NCBI GenBank assembly: GCA_907164885.2
Contig: OU015501.1
Coordinates: 24,809,591-24,873,590, forward strand
Length of the DNA: 64,000 bases
From: Dolomedes plantarius
Taxonomy: Eukaryota > Arthropoda > Arachnida > Araneae > Dolomedidae
Direction: 5' to 3'
Shown piece after piece: positions 36,156 through 47,750 of the stretch. The notes under the pieces are model-generated. The model saw only the letters and a list, made by a program, of their open reading frames with translations. It searched no databases and was not told the DNA's origin. How positions within the stretch are numbered: the first letter of the stretch is position 1; the number at the start of each line of letters is the position of its first letter. The translations under genes were made by a program, and so were the position numbers.

Positions 36156-36480
36156 GATTGATAAAAATTGGAAAATGGAAAATGTGTGTTAAAAGCTGCT
36201 TACGCAAGATGCAAAACCCACACGAAACAACCGAGTTATAGGAGTTAGGAATGAACAGAAAATTTTCTAGTTAACAGTAAATGTTACAAAATCTTGGCAT
36301 CTTTCTGACCAATAACCAAGATTGATAAAATTTGGAAAATGGAAAATCTGAGGTAAAAGCTGCTTACGCAGGATGCAAAAACCACACGAAACAACCGAGT
36401 TATAGGAGCTAGGAAGGAACAGAACAATTTCTAGTTAACAGTAAATGTTACAAAATCTTGGCATCTTTCTGACCAATGAA
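36156..36480 (+). repeat. Two tandem 164-bp units
   Basis: GATTGATAAAA starts at 36156 and 36320. Both units contain GCTGCTTACGCA, CACACGAAACAACCGAGTT and CAGTAAATGTTACAAAATC. No coding frame. Confidence 0.85.
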
Positions 36481-36588
36481 TCTTGGATATAGGTCCTATG
36501 GAAGGGAACAGCAAAGAAATCTGCCAAATCTAAGAGGTTTTCAATATTATTTTGAGCATTGTTCTTGGGAGTAACTCTTATTGAGAGC

Positions 36589-36745
<157 letters not shown>

Positions 36746-36747
36746 AT

Positions 36748-36859
36748 ATGACAAAGGTGATCCTGCTCCGTATTAATACAGGTGGCTATCAAAATAATGG
36801 AAACACTAGGAAACACCATGAAATCCTTTATTAATACGAAGCAGGATCACCTTTGTCAT
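36748..36859. repeat. 31-bp inverted repeat around a Tc1 terminus
   Basis: Arms 36748-36778 and 36829-36859 are inverted copies with one mismatch (CTCCG versus CTTCG), separated by 50 bp. The right arm encodes the last residues of the Tc1 transposase on the reverse strand. The loop is the Tc1 TIR. The left arm is thus an extra inverted copy of coding sequence lying outside the transposon end. Confidence 0.85.
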
Positions 36860-37612
36860 GTAATACCATCTGATTCACCTTGGAATTGAATTATGGAAGT
36901 CATGAATAGTGGTTAAGAATATATTATACCATTCTTCAGGGAAAAATCATGAAAGTTCCTGTAGAGATGATGTGGTGGATATCGATACCTGGCTTTATCC
37001 GCTTATATAGATCACAGTGGTTGGATGATATATAGTCGGGGGGATCGTACAGGACAAGATAAGATATTTAACTTCTTTTTCATGCTCTTCAAACCAATAC
37101 TTGATAGATTTGGCTGTATGTATAGGGGGATTATTATCCTGGAGAACGCCATCTCCTGCAAGAAACAATACTTGCACCATAGGATGGACTAGTAAGCTAA
37201 AATTTCAACATAGTCCTTCCCATTCAATCTCTTTTTTAGGGTTACAATAGGGCATGAAGAAAACCATGAAATGTCATCCCAAACCCTCATAGATCTACCT
37301 CTACGATTCAGAGCTGAGATGAGACAGCCAGAATCTTACACTTGTGTAGGTGTTCTCCAGACATACGCACGTCCTGTTGCGAGGAACAATGTGAACAATG
37401 ATTCGTCGGACCAAATGCCATTTTTCGACATATTACTCGACCAGGATTTGCGCTCGTGGCACCATTGTGGGCGAAATTTTGTATTGGCATCTATTACAAG
37501 TAGCATGGGAATAGCTACGTTTCCGTAAATGCTTTGTTTGTGAAGTTCCCTTCTACCTCTAATGGTTGATACTAGAACATTCAGATGCAGATTGAGGTCT
37601 TCGGTCATTTTT
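36779..37612 (-). mobile_element. Tc1-family transposon, 5'-truncated
   Basis: The terminus CAGGTGGCTATCAAAATAAT (36779) matches the start of a well-known Tc1 TIR type. The transposase remnant runs leftwards into it. At the other side the homology stops near 37612, where it joins an unclassified repeat (37613-37868), and no second TIR is seen. Confidence 0.75.
36833..37612 (-). pseudogene. Tc1 transposase remnant, frameshifted
   Basis: In order on the reverse strand: KMTEDLNLHLNVLVST, RRELHKQSIYGNVAIP, WSDESLFTLFLATGRAYVWR and a stop at 37336-37338. After a shift come WFSSCPIVTLKKRLNGKDYV, VQVLFLAGDGVLQDNNPPIH, YWFEEHEKEVKYL, a further shift through the DPPDY region, and finally HDKGDPASY with its stop. 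This is the classic Tc1 order. The first catalytic Asp (WSDES) remains. The second, normally QDDN, reads QDNN, and the Glu region is shifted. The first ~100 residues including the DNA-binding domain are missing. Confidence 0.8.
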
Positions 37613-37868
37613 GCCGCCAGGCTTAGAATTCTTTTAATTGGTTGACCGCCGATCATGTATTTCTTCGAAGGGGGATCGAGATCTAAAGGGGGATCGAGGG
37701 GGATCGAGATCGAAATCTAAAAGTACCGTTCCGGCGCATGCATTACAGAGAATATTAGGCTATTTCAATTTTCGATTCCGTTTTGGAAAAAGGGCAGGGC
37801 TTTATTGAGAAAAATTTAGGATACGCGTTAGATGTAGGACAACTAATTTTAGTGGGGCGTTATTATTA
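37613..37868 (-). repeat. Unclassified dispersed repeat, copy 1
   Basis: Reverse complement of 60726-60955, with several small indels. Shared blocks are TAATAATAACGCCCCACTAA, TCTAACGCGTATC, CTAATATTCTCT and GGTCAACCAATTAAAAGAAT. Copy 1 carries an extra short tandem of GGGGGATCGAGATC-like units. Both copies are bordered by CA/TA microsatellite on the CGCCCC side. Confidence 0.75.
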
Positions 37869-37893
37869 CACACACACATATATATATATTATG
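37869..37893. repeat. (CA)n(TA)n microsatellite
   Basis: Short compound array at the end of the unclassified repeat. Confidence 0.9.
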
Positions 37894-38105
37894 TTTTAGG
37901 ACTGTGGGATTATAACTTTGGGCCTACGTTTACAACTTTCTTAGAGAATTAATATAATGTAAAACTTAAAAAGTCACCGAGAATGATCATCTCCTCCGTG
38001 AAGATCCCACAGATATGCAGTTCAGTTTTTGAACGCCATGTGTCGAAAGGACTGTGATGCAGAAAGTGACATGTGCGCGGTAAAGGACACAGCAAAAATA
38101 TGACT

Positions 38106-38713
38106 ATGTCGGAGGAAACACAAACCATGATTAGTGACGACTCCACCAGTTTAACGACAGGAAATTCGGAATTAGGTATTTCAAAATATAGTCATGAGAC
38201 GTTGACGAAGGCAGATTAATTTCTTTTACTGGATGTGAGGAAATATTGAAAAAAGATGACATATGGTAATTTAATAACATATATAAATATCTTGAAGGTG
38301 AGACACTGAAATTTTATTTCTATCAATCATTGCCTGTATCAGATTGGCAAGAATTTAAACTCAACTCACTGTAAATATTTTCATTTACTTTATAAAATTC
38401 CTTGAGGGATTTTTAAATTCTAAAATCAAAACAAAACAGAATATTTTATGCCAAAGTGGTGTCTAGGAAGGAAAGCCTAGGTAACAGAGGAACCTATTTT
38501 ACAACAGATGACTCGAGATGTTCCTTTGGAGATAAGAAATTTACTAATCATCGCTAATATAAAGGACTGAACAATCTGGATCACTACTGCAAAGAAGATA
38601 TGGAGACAAAATATAGTTGGAAAAATAGTTGAAATGATAAATTTATGAAGCCCAGAAGCAGATAACCAAGTAATTTCCATGAAAATTCCAGACCTTACAG
38701 ACCTCACACAGGT
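38106..38713 (+). pseudogene. Gypsy gag remnant
   Basis: ATG at 38106 opens a 38-codon frame ending in TAA. The reading continues in other frames with EEILKKDDIW, YKYLEGETLKFYFYQSLPVS and DWQEFKLNSL, and then from 38487 EEPILQQMTRDVPLEIRNLL, IIANIKD, TGA (38568-38570), TIWITTAKKIWRQN, TGA (38646-38648). The pattern of WxxLxGxAxxWY-like and DVPxEIRxLLxIANIKDxxxWIxTAKKIW motifs is what I associate with arthropod Gypsy-like gag proteins. No zinc knuckle is readable. Multiple stops and shifts are present. Confidence 0.6.
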
Positions 38714-38816
38714 ATAATAGAAATGGTACACCACGAAATTCTTTCAATCAACCAAGAGGTCAGTATACCCCACTACGGCTAGAAGTGAATGGATAAATGC
38801 CAAGCGATAAAAGAAT

Positions 38817-39017
38817 TTGTTTCAACTTAGATATAGAGCCAGTATCTCAATCATTTCACGAAATATTTTCTCACAATTCGAAAGAACACATGAGTATGTT
38901 TTGACTCTCCAAACTAATGAACCAGTTATTAGGCAAACAAATTTAACAGTTAAACTTGATAAAGTAACTGAGGTGAGCTTTAACATTAGTGAACATGAAA
39001 GAAGTTTTGTATTGTGA
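38817..39017 (+). pseudogene. Retrotransposon aspartic protease remnant
   Basis: A 66-codon open frame reads RYRASISIISRNIFSQFERT, then NEPVIRQTNLTVKLDKVTEV and ISEHERSFVL. The pattern hydrophobic-(DTGA)-S-xS-x-I-S, a central strand rich in V/L and a final EHExSFVLLG-like strand fits a retropepsin monomer. The active-site triad Asp-Thr-Gly is replaced by Arg-Tyr-Arg directly before Ala-Ser, so it would be inactive. The frame itself is open, which suggests a fairly young decay. Confidence 0.6.
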
Positions 39018-39111
39018 GTCATAAATAAGGATCTGTCCTATCTGTGATTAGAATTAAGTTATATTTTCCTTTTTAAACTAGAAGTGGATTTTCAAACATT
39101 CAAAAATTTTC

Positions 39112-39192
39112 AATTTTATCTTATCACTTCTAAATCTAATTTTATGTTATCACTTCTAAATCTAATTTTATGTTATCACTTCTAAATCTAAT
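39112..39192 (+). repeat. 26-bp tandem repeat, about three units
   Basis: TTATCACTTCTAAATCTAAT begins units at 39121, 39147 and 39173. The units lie between the protease and RT remnants. There are no spacers, so this is not a CRISPR array. Confidence 0.9.
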
Positions 39193-39366
39193 GCTCATAA
39201 TTTTGATATTTTCTCATATCGTAATTTTAAATGTTTTTTCCAAAACGGCAGGTCTATTACGACACTCGCCCATCCACACCGCAAATTTCTTGGCTTCTTT
39301 GTTATGGGATAACTCTAAATACCCTAAACACCAGTCTTTAAATAAACACCAGTAAATTTTGCTCGT

Positions 39367-39600
39367 AATTACTTTGAAGATATCAACACATTCTTCCAAA
39401 CCTTTGATGAACATATGACTAATTTGACAGATATATTTAAAAATTTTGAAAAAGAAAACATTAAATTAAAATAATCTAAGTGTCAATTTGATAAAACCCA
39501 GATAAAATTCTTAGGCTTTGAAACTGAACAAGAGAAGTAAGTATTCATCATGCAATGTTAATTAAAACCTCCAAAAATGTAAAAGGATATAGAGATGTAA
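39367..39600 (+). pseudogene. Gypsy reverse transcriptase fragment
   Basis: Frame: NYFEDINTFFQTFDEHMTNL, TDIFKNFEKENIKLK, TAA (39472-39474), SKCQFDKTQIKFLGFETEQE, TAA (39538-39540), then KPPKM and KDIE after more stops. This matches the segment following the catalytic YxDD box in Gypsy RTs: (YL)DDIxVFSxTxEEHxxHLxxVFxRLxxANLKLxxxKCxFxxxxVxFLGHxV. The catalytic YLDD itself reads YFED, so the second Asp of the box is retained but the first is Glu. The upstream RT is missing. Confidence 0.75.
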
Positions 39601-42580
39601 ATTTTTCTCTAATATTCTAAAATAGTTATTCAAATAAAACAGTACTATATTAGCCTGACTTGTTTTACAAATATCATTTGTATAATTTATCAACAGGGAA
39701 ATTCTTAATTTTATTTTCGGTACTGTTATTGCATGAGTAAACTTGATTTTTACGTTTTGATGTGTTATATGATATTTTAATGTGATAAAAATTTTTGGAA
39801 CAACTCGTATGAATGTTGTTTGAGAAATAATTACACACGCAGCAATCATGCAATGATGTCATCTGTTAAATATACACAAAATTTTGATTCAAGTGCTATA
39901 ATTTTGTCTGAATAATCAAGGACAAGAAATACTCGTATTTTTTTTTTTTTTGCTAAGAAGTAATGGTCGTGATAAAGAAAATTAAGATGTTAATTTTGTT
40001 CATAATAAAAAAGTTCTGGTGTTCTATTGGACATATTGACCGAAGTGGCTTCAGAGATACGCAAGATAAGAGGACTTTTAATGTTATGATGGATATTAGT
40101 ATGATTATGAGTTTTGTGAAGGCAATATGATAGTCGATAAGAATATTTATATGCAAATTTCTTCGAATAAGGATGATGCTGATAATACGAGAATAATTGG
40201 ATTCCATGATGTTTATAATTCTTAATGCTGATTTGGTATAAAGATTTAACGTTGATAACATGATTATGCAAACAAAGAAGTAATGTGATTATGTCTCAAG
40301 AAATATTACCTCTCAAAATTTCCGAAGAGCACTGCTGAAAATAATGCTAAAGCCCTCTTAGCTTTGGCAGATTTTAACTGAACTGATACCTTCCATGGGA
40401 AGATCTATATCCAAGACTCGCTGATCGTGAAGATGCCAGGATTCGGAGCTTTCGCTCTTAACTGGAAAATAATTGACCCTTTCAAATCCCTGTAACACTG
40501 CTGATTCTCGTGGATTTTGTAACCTGCGTAAGGTGAGATTACCACCGATTTTACGTTTTCTTGTGTTCACTAATCTAACATTTTTATCACTCTTGGTCCA
40601 GAAAAATAAATGATACTTGTAAATTATTTCTCGCTTTTTCAAATTAAAAAGAAATTTCTGAATAAACCTAAAAGAAATAAGGTGAATTTAAAAAAAAATA
40701 CACTTGAGATTTTATTTGAAGGTGAGAAAGATTTTTTTTGTATTTTTTTATTTTAGTTTATATTTTTGCATAATATTTGTCTGGTCACAGAAATTCCAAG
40801 ATCCAATAACACCTACCTCCTTTCTCAATTTTACTAACAGACTCAGGAGTAGAGCGGTTTGCCAAGGAACTTCTGTTCACCTGAATTCTGTGTATTCCTG
40901 ATGGTGAAAGTATTTCGAGCAGTTGATTGAAAGATTCACTTACGTAGAAATTCTAGATTAGAATTTTCTTAGAAATTAATGTAAGAGTTCATGGTACACG
41001 CCCCACTATAATTTTAATTCTGTTACTTGTAAAGTATAGTCGAGGTTTTAAAGTACAGTGCATTTAGTTAAAAATTTCTTTTGATTTTAGCCACTGAACT
41101 TCGAAAAAGTCGAAGAAGTTAGATAGGAGTGTGACGAGTATAAAATATTCTTTACTACCATAATTTATATTTTTTTGTATTTTGTTGTTAAATTTAAGTA
41201 TTTTCTCTCCTTCACTACACATTATGAGTATTTTTTTTATCAATCAAAAATTAGTTTGCTCGTTTCATGTAGTTTTATAGCATAGAAACATACTAATGTT
41301 GATTTTATTGGTTACTACATTTTCGATCATTGTCTGGATGTGTTACCCCTAACTCCCCAAGAAATTCTTTGCACTCAAGTTTATCAAGGGACGTTTTCTG
41401 CGGACGCACAAGGATTATACATAGGGTATCCCACTCATAGATATTGAGCCCGAGACCAGCATGTATGTTTTTCCATTGGGAATAATATGTAAATTACTTA
41501 GCTCATAAATTATTACTGTTTCCCTACGTTTCTCAACCTTTCAGTCGACGGTAAAAATGGTAATACGAGGCCCCTGTTGTCATATTCAGAGGCATGAATA
41601 AAATTAACAAATTTAAAGTAATCTTCATTTGATGGAAAAGTGAAATTTCAGAGATACCCGGCTATTCGCTCTTATTTTTGATACGTCTATAATTTTTAAA
41701 GTAAAAAGAGTTTTTTATGTCTAAACGCATTTGAACCTAATCTTATTCTTCTATTTTAAACTGTTTTTTTATAATAGAGTTACAGGTTTTTGTCTGGGTT
41801 TCACTTAAGGAATTTTAAAAATAATAGTATATCATAATCATGAAGGGAAGCATTCGCTAGTTTATTTGGGTAGCGGATTGGTTATAATAAATAAAATAAA
41901 TATTCTAATTTGAAATAGGATTTTAATTCTCAGCGATTATTACAAGTGTATATTAACTGAGAACTCAAATTTAATTTTTTCTTGTTTTCAAACACTTTTT
42001 TGTTAAATTCACTATACGTTCTACATCTTGAGAAAATAATTTAAGAATGGGAATTTAATAAAAACAAATCAAGTGTGGTCACGTTCCTCTAATCTTGAAT
42101 GTAAGATTCTAGTTTTAGGCAATTACAGTGTTATATATTGAGGTTTATAAAAATTTTGATCACGGCGGAACGTTTCACTGGAAGAACAAGGGACTTCTCA
42201 CAATGTGAAGAAGATGTGACTATCCTCCTGAATTCGGCTGTTACGAAGATTGCTGTTTACTGAATGAATGTTTACTACAGAATGCTTAATATTAAAACCC
42301 CGTTCAATTCTTCTCTTATGGTTGATAAAAAAACGGTCCAGATTTAATACTACAGTGGGAATAGAAGAAAGCTGCTGAAATATAATATAAAAACTAGTTA
42401 ATGTGGTGTTTATCACAGCAAAACGAACACTATAAATCAAATAATATTACATCAGTCGATCATTAGCAGCATCAAATACAATAGAAATCCTTATTTAATG
42501 AAATCAAAAATTTGACTAAAAGAAAATTAGAGAGGATTACTCGGTAAGTGTTCACTCAGATTCATGGTTATTGTGACATG
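39601..42580. other. Intergenic DNA with two unrecognised ORFs
   Basis: No element ends seen. The reverse-strand ORF 40358-40642 and a forward 65-codon ORF at 40704-40901 (hydrophobic start) are open but unrecognised. Another reverse-strand frame lies at 42198-42440. Confidence 0.4.
40358..40642 (-). CDS. Hypothetical ORF, less AT-biased than surroundings
   Basis: 94 codons on the reverse strand. The part RKRKIGGNLTLRRLQNPRES, AVLQGFERVNYFPVKSESSE and WHLHDQRVLDIDLPMEG has balanced amino-acid composition unlike the Ile/Tyr/Lys/Asn-rich noise frames nearby. I recognise no family. It may be an exon or another transposon relic. No promoter or splice signal is convincingly placed. Confidence 0.25.
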   Translation of the reverse strand: MKKREIIYKYHLFFWTKSDKNVRLVNTRKRKIGGNLTLRRLQNPRESAVLQGFERVNYFPVKSESSESWHLHDQRVLDIDLPMEGISSVKICQS

Positions 42581-42586
42581 TAAATA

Positions 42587-43995
42587 CACTGCTGGCCACT
42601 GTAAATGCAACACCCTGAAGGAAACATGCAAATAACATGAAATTTACAACATGCATTAGCGGAGGTGAGATATGCAAATGATTAGAATTTCAGCGCAGAC
42701 GCACATCACGCGCGCCTGTGGCGCCACTTCAAAGCGCTATTTAAGGCTTGGAGTTTTCGACGATTTCAAGTTCGGCAATTGTGTTTTTCTTGTGGTTTTT
42801 TCAAAAAAACGATCAATTATGCCTCGTCGAAAACAGCGATCATCTTTTGATCAAGTATCCGAGTTCGACAGAGGAAGGATAGTGGCCTACCGAGATTATG
42901 GATTATCTTTCAGGGAAATCGGTAGTCCTGTTGGATGAAACCAAACAACTGTAATGCGGATATGTGATCGTTGGATGCAAGAGGGTACGACGGACCGGCG
43001 TATTCGATCGCATCCACCTCAGCGCACCACTTCAAGTGATGACAGGCAAATTGTGCGCATGGCAGTGACGGATCGCTCAGTCACATCACGAACCATAGCA
43101 CAGCACATGCAGTCTGTAACGCATCATCCAGTGTCTGCGCGTACCATTCGACGCCGTTTACAGCAGAGTGGTCTGTCCGCAAGACGTCCATTGCTTTGTA
43201 TACCCTTGACGCAGAACCACAGACGTCTCCGCCGCCAATGGTGCGATGACAGAAGGATGTGGACGGCAGAATAGAATGAAATTGTCTTTACTGACGAGTC
43301 ACGCTTCTGTCTGCAACACCACGATGGTCGCATTCGAGTCTGGAGACACCGTGAAGAGAGGATGCTGAACAGCTGCGTTATGCACCGCCACACTGGTCCT
43401 GCACCGGATATTATGGTATAGGGCGGTATTGGATATCACTCTCGCACACCTCTAGTACGCATTACCGGTACTTTAAACAGCCAGCGCTACATCTCCGAGG
43501 TGTTGGAGCCAGTTGTCCTTCCTTACCTTCAGGGCTTGCCCACAGCCATATTTCAACAGGATAATGCGCGACCACACGTGGCACGCATTGTCCAACGGTT
43601 CTTCGTCAATCGCCAAATTGAATTGCTTCCCTGGCCGCCTCGCTCTCCGGATCTTTCGCCGATAGAAAACATGTGGTCCATGGTTGCTCTACGATTGACC
43701 CAGATTCCATCCCCAGCTGCCACAGAAGATCAACTTTGGCAACGTGTGGAAGCTGCTTGGTCTGCTGTACCCCAAGAACTCATCCAAAGTCTCTTTGAAT
43801 CAATGCCGAGGCGTGTGGCAGCGGTGATCTCCAACAATGGCGGCTACTCTGGTTACTGATTTTGGCAGGAACCACACTTCACAGAAGTCTATAAATTTAA
43901 TCATTTGATACTTGGTCAACATGTTATCTACAAAATAAATTTTGTTGTGATATCTCTGGTCTTTCTTGATGTTGCAATTTGGGTGGCCAGCAGTG
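42587..43995 (+). mobile_element. Nearly complete Tc1-family transposon, 1,409 bp
   Basis: Left end CACTGCTGGCCACTGTAAAT and inverted right end CACTGCTGGCCACCCAAATT form TIRs of about 28 bp (continuing into TGCAACAC/T). TA flanks lie at 42585-42586 and 43996-43997. Length and organisation are those of a full Tc1 element with a single transposase gene. Only three point stop mutations disable it. Confidence 0.92.
42819..43859 (+). pseudogene. Tc1 transposase with three in-frame stops
   Basis: Starting at ATG 42819 (MPRRKQRSS), one uninterrupted frame of 347 codons including the stop runs to TGA 43857-43859. It is broken only by TGA 42936-42938, TAG 43272-43274 and TAG 43419-43421, with no frameshifts. 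The N-terminal half holds two helix-turn-helix-type regions (FDRGRIVAYRDYGLSFREIG; SARTIRRRLQQSGLSARRPL). The catalytic triad is FTDESRF, FQQDNARPHVA and SPDLSPIENMW, with 34 residues between the second Asp and the Glu (DD34E). All catalytic residues are intact. The first stop fits a CGA-to-TGA change. The two TAG codons occupy sites where related transposases have Trp. The protein would bind TIRs and cut at TA sites in the nucleus. It is inactive as written. Confidence 0.9.
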
Positions 43996-43999
43996 TAGT

Positions 44000-44503
44000 A
44001 TTTAAAATAAAAGTTTTGCATTCAGCTTGATTATATCAGAGATACAATGGAATTAAATTGTTAAAAATAGAGGGATCATGAAAATTATTCATGGCTACAA
44101 AGTAGAAGAAGGATCGGATGAACAATTCTAATATCCCTCACATTGCTTTGAAGACAAAAACCAAAGGTAAGAATAAAAGTAACTTAAATAAACGTTAAAT
44201 GGATAAAGAAATGTAACAAGAAATTTATATCATCACTTTCAGCAACTAACAATGACTTTAAATAATTATCAAACAATGTTCATTTTTTTGGGAAATTTCG
44301 CCAACATATCTCGCTCATAGGACATCTTCCCAAAGTGATTATGGACGGATGCCATTCCACGTCAAATGCATTGTTAAAGCATTTAAAGACACAATAATAA
44401 TAAAATATTTTTTTAAACTTATATTTTCAAAATAAAGTCTGTCTTTCCTTTGAAAATTACATTATTTTTGTATCGAAAACGGAAAATTTATTGTATATCA
44501 CTA
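44000..44503. other. Intergenic spacer
   Basis: Nothing recognised. Confidence 0.5.
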
Positions 44504-45266
44504 CTACCTGAAAACCCGCGCTTCGCTACGGAGTACATTCAAATTAAATACAACGGTAAATGTATGCAATTAATGCCAAAAATCTGTCTATATATATTTA
44601 TAATAAATACAACGATCAATGTATGCAATTCATGTAAAAAAAAGAAATAATATATTTATAAAAAAAATCGTAATGGATATTTTTATAGACAAAATAATGC
44701 AGAAGAAAGCATTCAAATTAAATCCAATAGAACATACTAAAGAATATAGTACAGTTAATTTAGTACAGTTTGAGGAACATTTCTTTTACTGTATGTTAAT
44801 ATTTTTTGGATAATGTCCAATCGTCTGCCGCATTAACAAAAACAATTTTTTTTTGTCTATTTCGTTGTTATGCTCGTGACGCAAAGTTAAAAGAAAAGAA
44901 ACCACGCGATCAGCATTTAATAAATTAAATTCTAAAAATTAATCTTTAAAAATTCACCAAAAATCAGAAAATGGAGGTAAAGATTCGAAAAAGATTTCAT
45001 TTTAATGGATTTTATATGATCTTTCTCGTGATATAAATTTTATAACCCTTGAATTATTATTTTAAGTGCAAACTTTAAAGAATTTGCAAAAACAGATTAA
45101 AAACTTAATTTTAAAAAAATCTAAGAATTTTTCAAAAATCTCTCTTAGTGCACCCCTACACTATAAGAAAAATCGCCATGCAAAATTTCAGCCCTTTATG
45201 TCCAGCGGTTTGGTCTGTGCGTCATATGTCAGTCAGTCAGTTACGGAACTGTTTTATATATATAGA
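44504..45266 (-). mobile_element. Non-autonomous Helitron, copy B
   Basis: On the reverse strand it starts TCTATATATATAAAACAG after an A and ends CAGGTAG before T (CTAG changed to GTAG). The hairpin region GTACTCCGTAGCGAAGC precedes the end. It matches copies A and C-E throughout. A short (GTCA)n run near the 5' end varies in copy number among copies. Confidence 0.8.
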
Positions 45267-46749
45267 TAAAAATCAATGAGTGGAAGTTACAGTATGGGGT
45301 TGAGAGATGAGAGTTTAACGTAAGAGTGTTACTTATTGTGAAATCCTAAAAGGAGTGTATTTTTTTCTAGTTGTAAACTTAAGTTGAATAAATAAACTAT
45401 AGTTAAATATTGATTTGTGACACTTTCTCACCATAGTATTTTGGTCTTTTAGAAGTAGGTCAATTAAAAAACATTTTACAAGTTTGAGTTTTACAAGCTA
45501 ATTCAGTGTCTTTAAAGAAACAGTAAAATTTTAATTGTTAAAAAAAATGAAAACAAAATTCAATTAATCTAGCAGATATTGAAAAATGACCTTTTTCATA
45601 TGAAAACTTTCTTATCTTTTTCTTCTATTTTTGAATGTCTGATTTAAATAAACTAGTTTTTTACCTTTTCAGAATAACATGAGTATATTTTTGTACTCTT
45701 GAAATTCATTTCTCAGTGAATTAAGAGAGAAAACATTACGAAAATTGTAATTTAAAAAATTTATTTGAAAGCTGTGAAACATAAAAGAAGTAAGAAATGG
45801 AAGATATGAATTAAAATCATGCTAGAAAAGTAAAAGCATTTCTATTAAAAAAAAAAGTCACCACTGGGATAGAATTACTTAAAAATGATTCAAAGTTGAT
45901 TTTATTCTTCTTCATAAACAAGGCAGAGTAGAGAGGTACTTTTAAAGCAGGGTCTTAAATTAAAATGAAGCATTCCGTTCCATTGAAAACAAATGATGCT
46001 TAGTAATATGAACTGAATTTAATGACTGCAAAATAAAATACATCGAGATAATCTTTTATATGATTTTAAATGACTTCAGAAAGAGGAAAATACTTTTTGA
46101 TTTATCAACTGGATGTGTTGTTTTGAAATGTTTGAAAAATTTCTTAGTTAATATTCAACATTAGTTGAGAAAATCTTTTTGGACTAACTATTATTATCCC
46201 ACTTGAGAAAAAAGTCAAAACTGCGAAGATATAAGATGTTATCTACAGAATTCATGAAAAAATGAGATAGGGATTAATAAATACGCATTTTTCTTGAAAT
46301 AAATTTCCACAGCAGAGTGGATTTTCTGTACATTAACAGAAACAATATTGCTTTCATACAGTCTGTGTTGCTGAGGGAAGAATGCAACAATTTCATTTTG
46401 TGCAATTTCACCCATAATTATGTTTTTACTTTCATAGTCACTAGAAGAACACATAAAGTGCAAGCTTTTATAAACTCTGATAGTCGGCTATGTCACTAAG
46501 CTTTAATTGGGTTTAGCTAATATTTTGAATCTATAAAAATTTACCTATATGTGTGAGTACTTTATAAAAAAATAATATATGACCACTGGATTTACTAGAA
46601 TAGAAACTATGTAACAATAATACCGACATAGCCATGTTGCACTATCTATAAAATCATGATTTAGTCTAAGCCTCAATTGTAATAAACATAATAATTAAAA
46701 CTATGGTTTATATATTTTCATTTTTAGTGTACTTTGTAGAAACTTTTAA
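45267..46749. other. Intergenic DNA, nothing recognised
   Basis: AT-rich with short noise ORFs only. Confidence 0.5.
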
Positions 46750-47230
46750 GGTAAGTTTACATAGATGAACAAACATATTGATTTATTATTTTTCATAGTT
46801 TGAACTGGCTGTATGGAATATCCACAAAATTTAGAAAAACTTCTCATAATTATTTTGCCATTGTACAATCACAATATAAACAAACGTGCGTGTAACTATC
46901 CATAAATACTAGTGCATAAATAGCAATGCTTATGAAATCTGAAAGTCCCAGTAATAACTAAAATAACTATGATTTCTGATTTCTGTCATAATTTATTAAA
47001 ACTATAATACTATACGTAAGTATAACGACTGATAGCTTCACATGAAATACAAATTTAATAAAAATACAACACATTGTATTATGATAAATATATAAATACA
47101 TGCCGATTATACAGTTATTACATAATTAAAATATTCAGTCTTCCTGATTAGTTCATTTTAGGAGAAATATTGACGAATAAGTGCTATTATAATTAAATAT
47201 CGATAAAAACTGTAATAATCAATGTAAAAC
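46750..47230 (+). repeat. Diverged copy of the 50.1-51.1 kb unit
   Basis: Aligns with 50135-50640: GATGAACAAAC, TGGAATATCCA, ACAAACxTGCxTGTAACTAT, ATGCTTATGAAA and GTGCTATxATxATTAAATAT are all in the same order. No coding frame. Confidence 0.75.
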
Positions 47231-47254
47231 TCCTCCCCCCACATTCTATAAGGA

Positions 47255-47750
47255 CTAATGTATAAACATCAACCATTAATGTAATAAGTAAACCCTATAA
47301 GAACTATAAATATATGCAATTTATAAAAGCTAATAAATTAAAAAAAGTACTAATTTAATAATTTTAAGAAATACAATTATTTAAAGAATTTTCATTCTTT
47401 AAGCAGTGTACAGATGTATCATTGGTGATTCTTCAGAGATTAGAAATTCATTCGAAAATTTAATTTAGATTTGATAGTGTTTTGAAAGTATGCATATTTC
47501 ACTAATGTATAAACATCAACCAGTAATGTAATAAGTAAACACTATAAGAACTATTAATAAATGTAATTTATAAAAGCTAATAAATTCTAAAAAGTACTAA
47601 TATAATAACTTTAAGAAATTCACTTATTTAAAGAATTTACATTCTTTAAGCAGTGTACAGATGTATCATTGGGGATTCATCACAGATTAAAAATTCATCC
47701 GAAAGTTTAATTTACATTTGATAATGTTTTGAAAATATGCATATTTATTT
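47255..47750 (+). repeat. Two tandem ~257-bp units
   Basis: CTAATGTATAAACATCAACC begins at 47255 and 47512. Both end around TATGCATATTT and share TTCTTTAAGCAGTGTACAGA. Moderate divergence, no coding frame. Confidence 0.85.

Larger units (their letters stand above)
38106..39600 (+). mobile_element. Ty3/Gypsy-type retrotransposon remnant (gag, protease, RT)
   Basis: Three successive parts of a Gypsy polyprotein lie in order on the forward strand: gag (38106-38713), protease (38817-39017) and a piece of reverse transcriptase (39367-39600). No LTRs, RNase H or integrase are seen. The distance between protease and RT is too short, so the RT N-terminal half, with its catalytic motif region, is deleted or replaced by a 26-bp tandem repeat and unrelated AT-rich sequence. 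Confidence 0.7.

Noticed and set aside
39112..39192. Regular short repeats that might be a CRISPR array (also 56378-56464)
   Set aside because: Units are contiguous with no unique spacers, in a eukaryotic context. They are minisatellites.
43124..43393. Reverse-strand ORF inside the Tc1 element
   Set aside because: Shadow of the forward transposase frame, which has clear DDE motifs.
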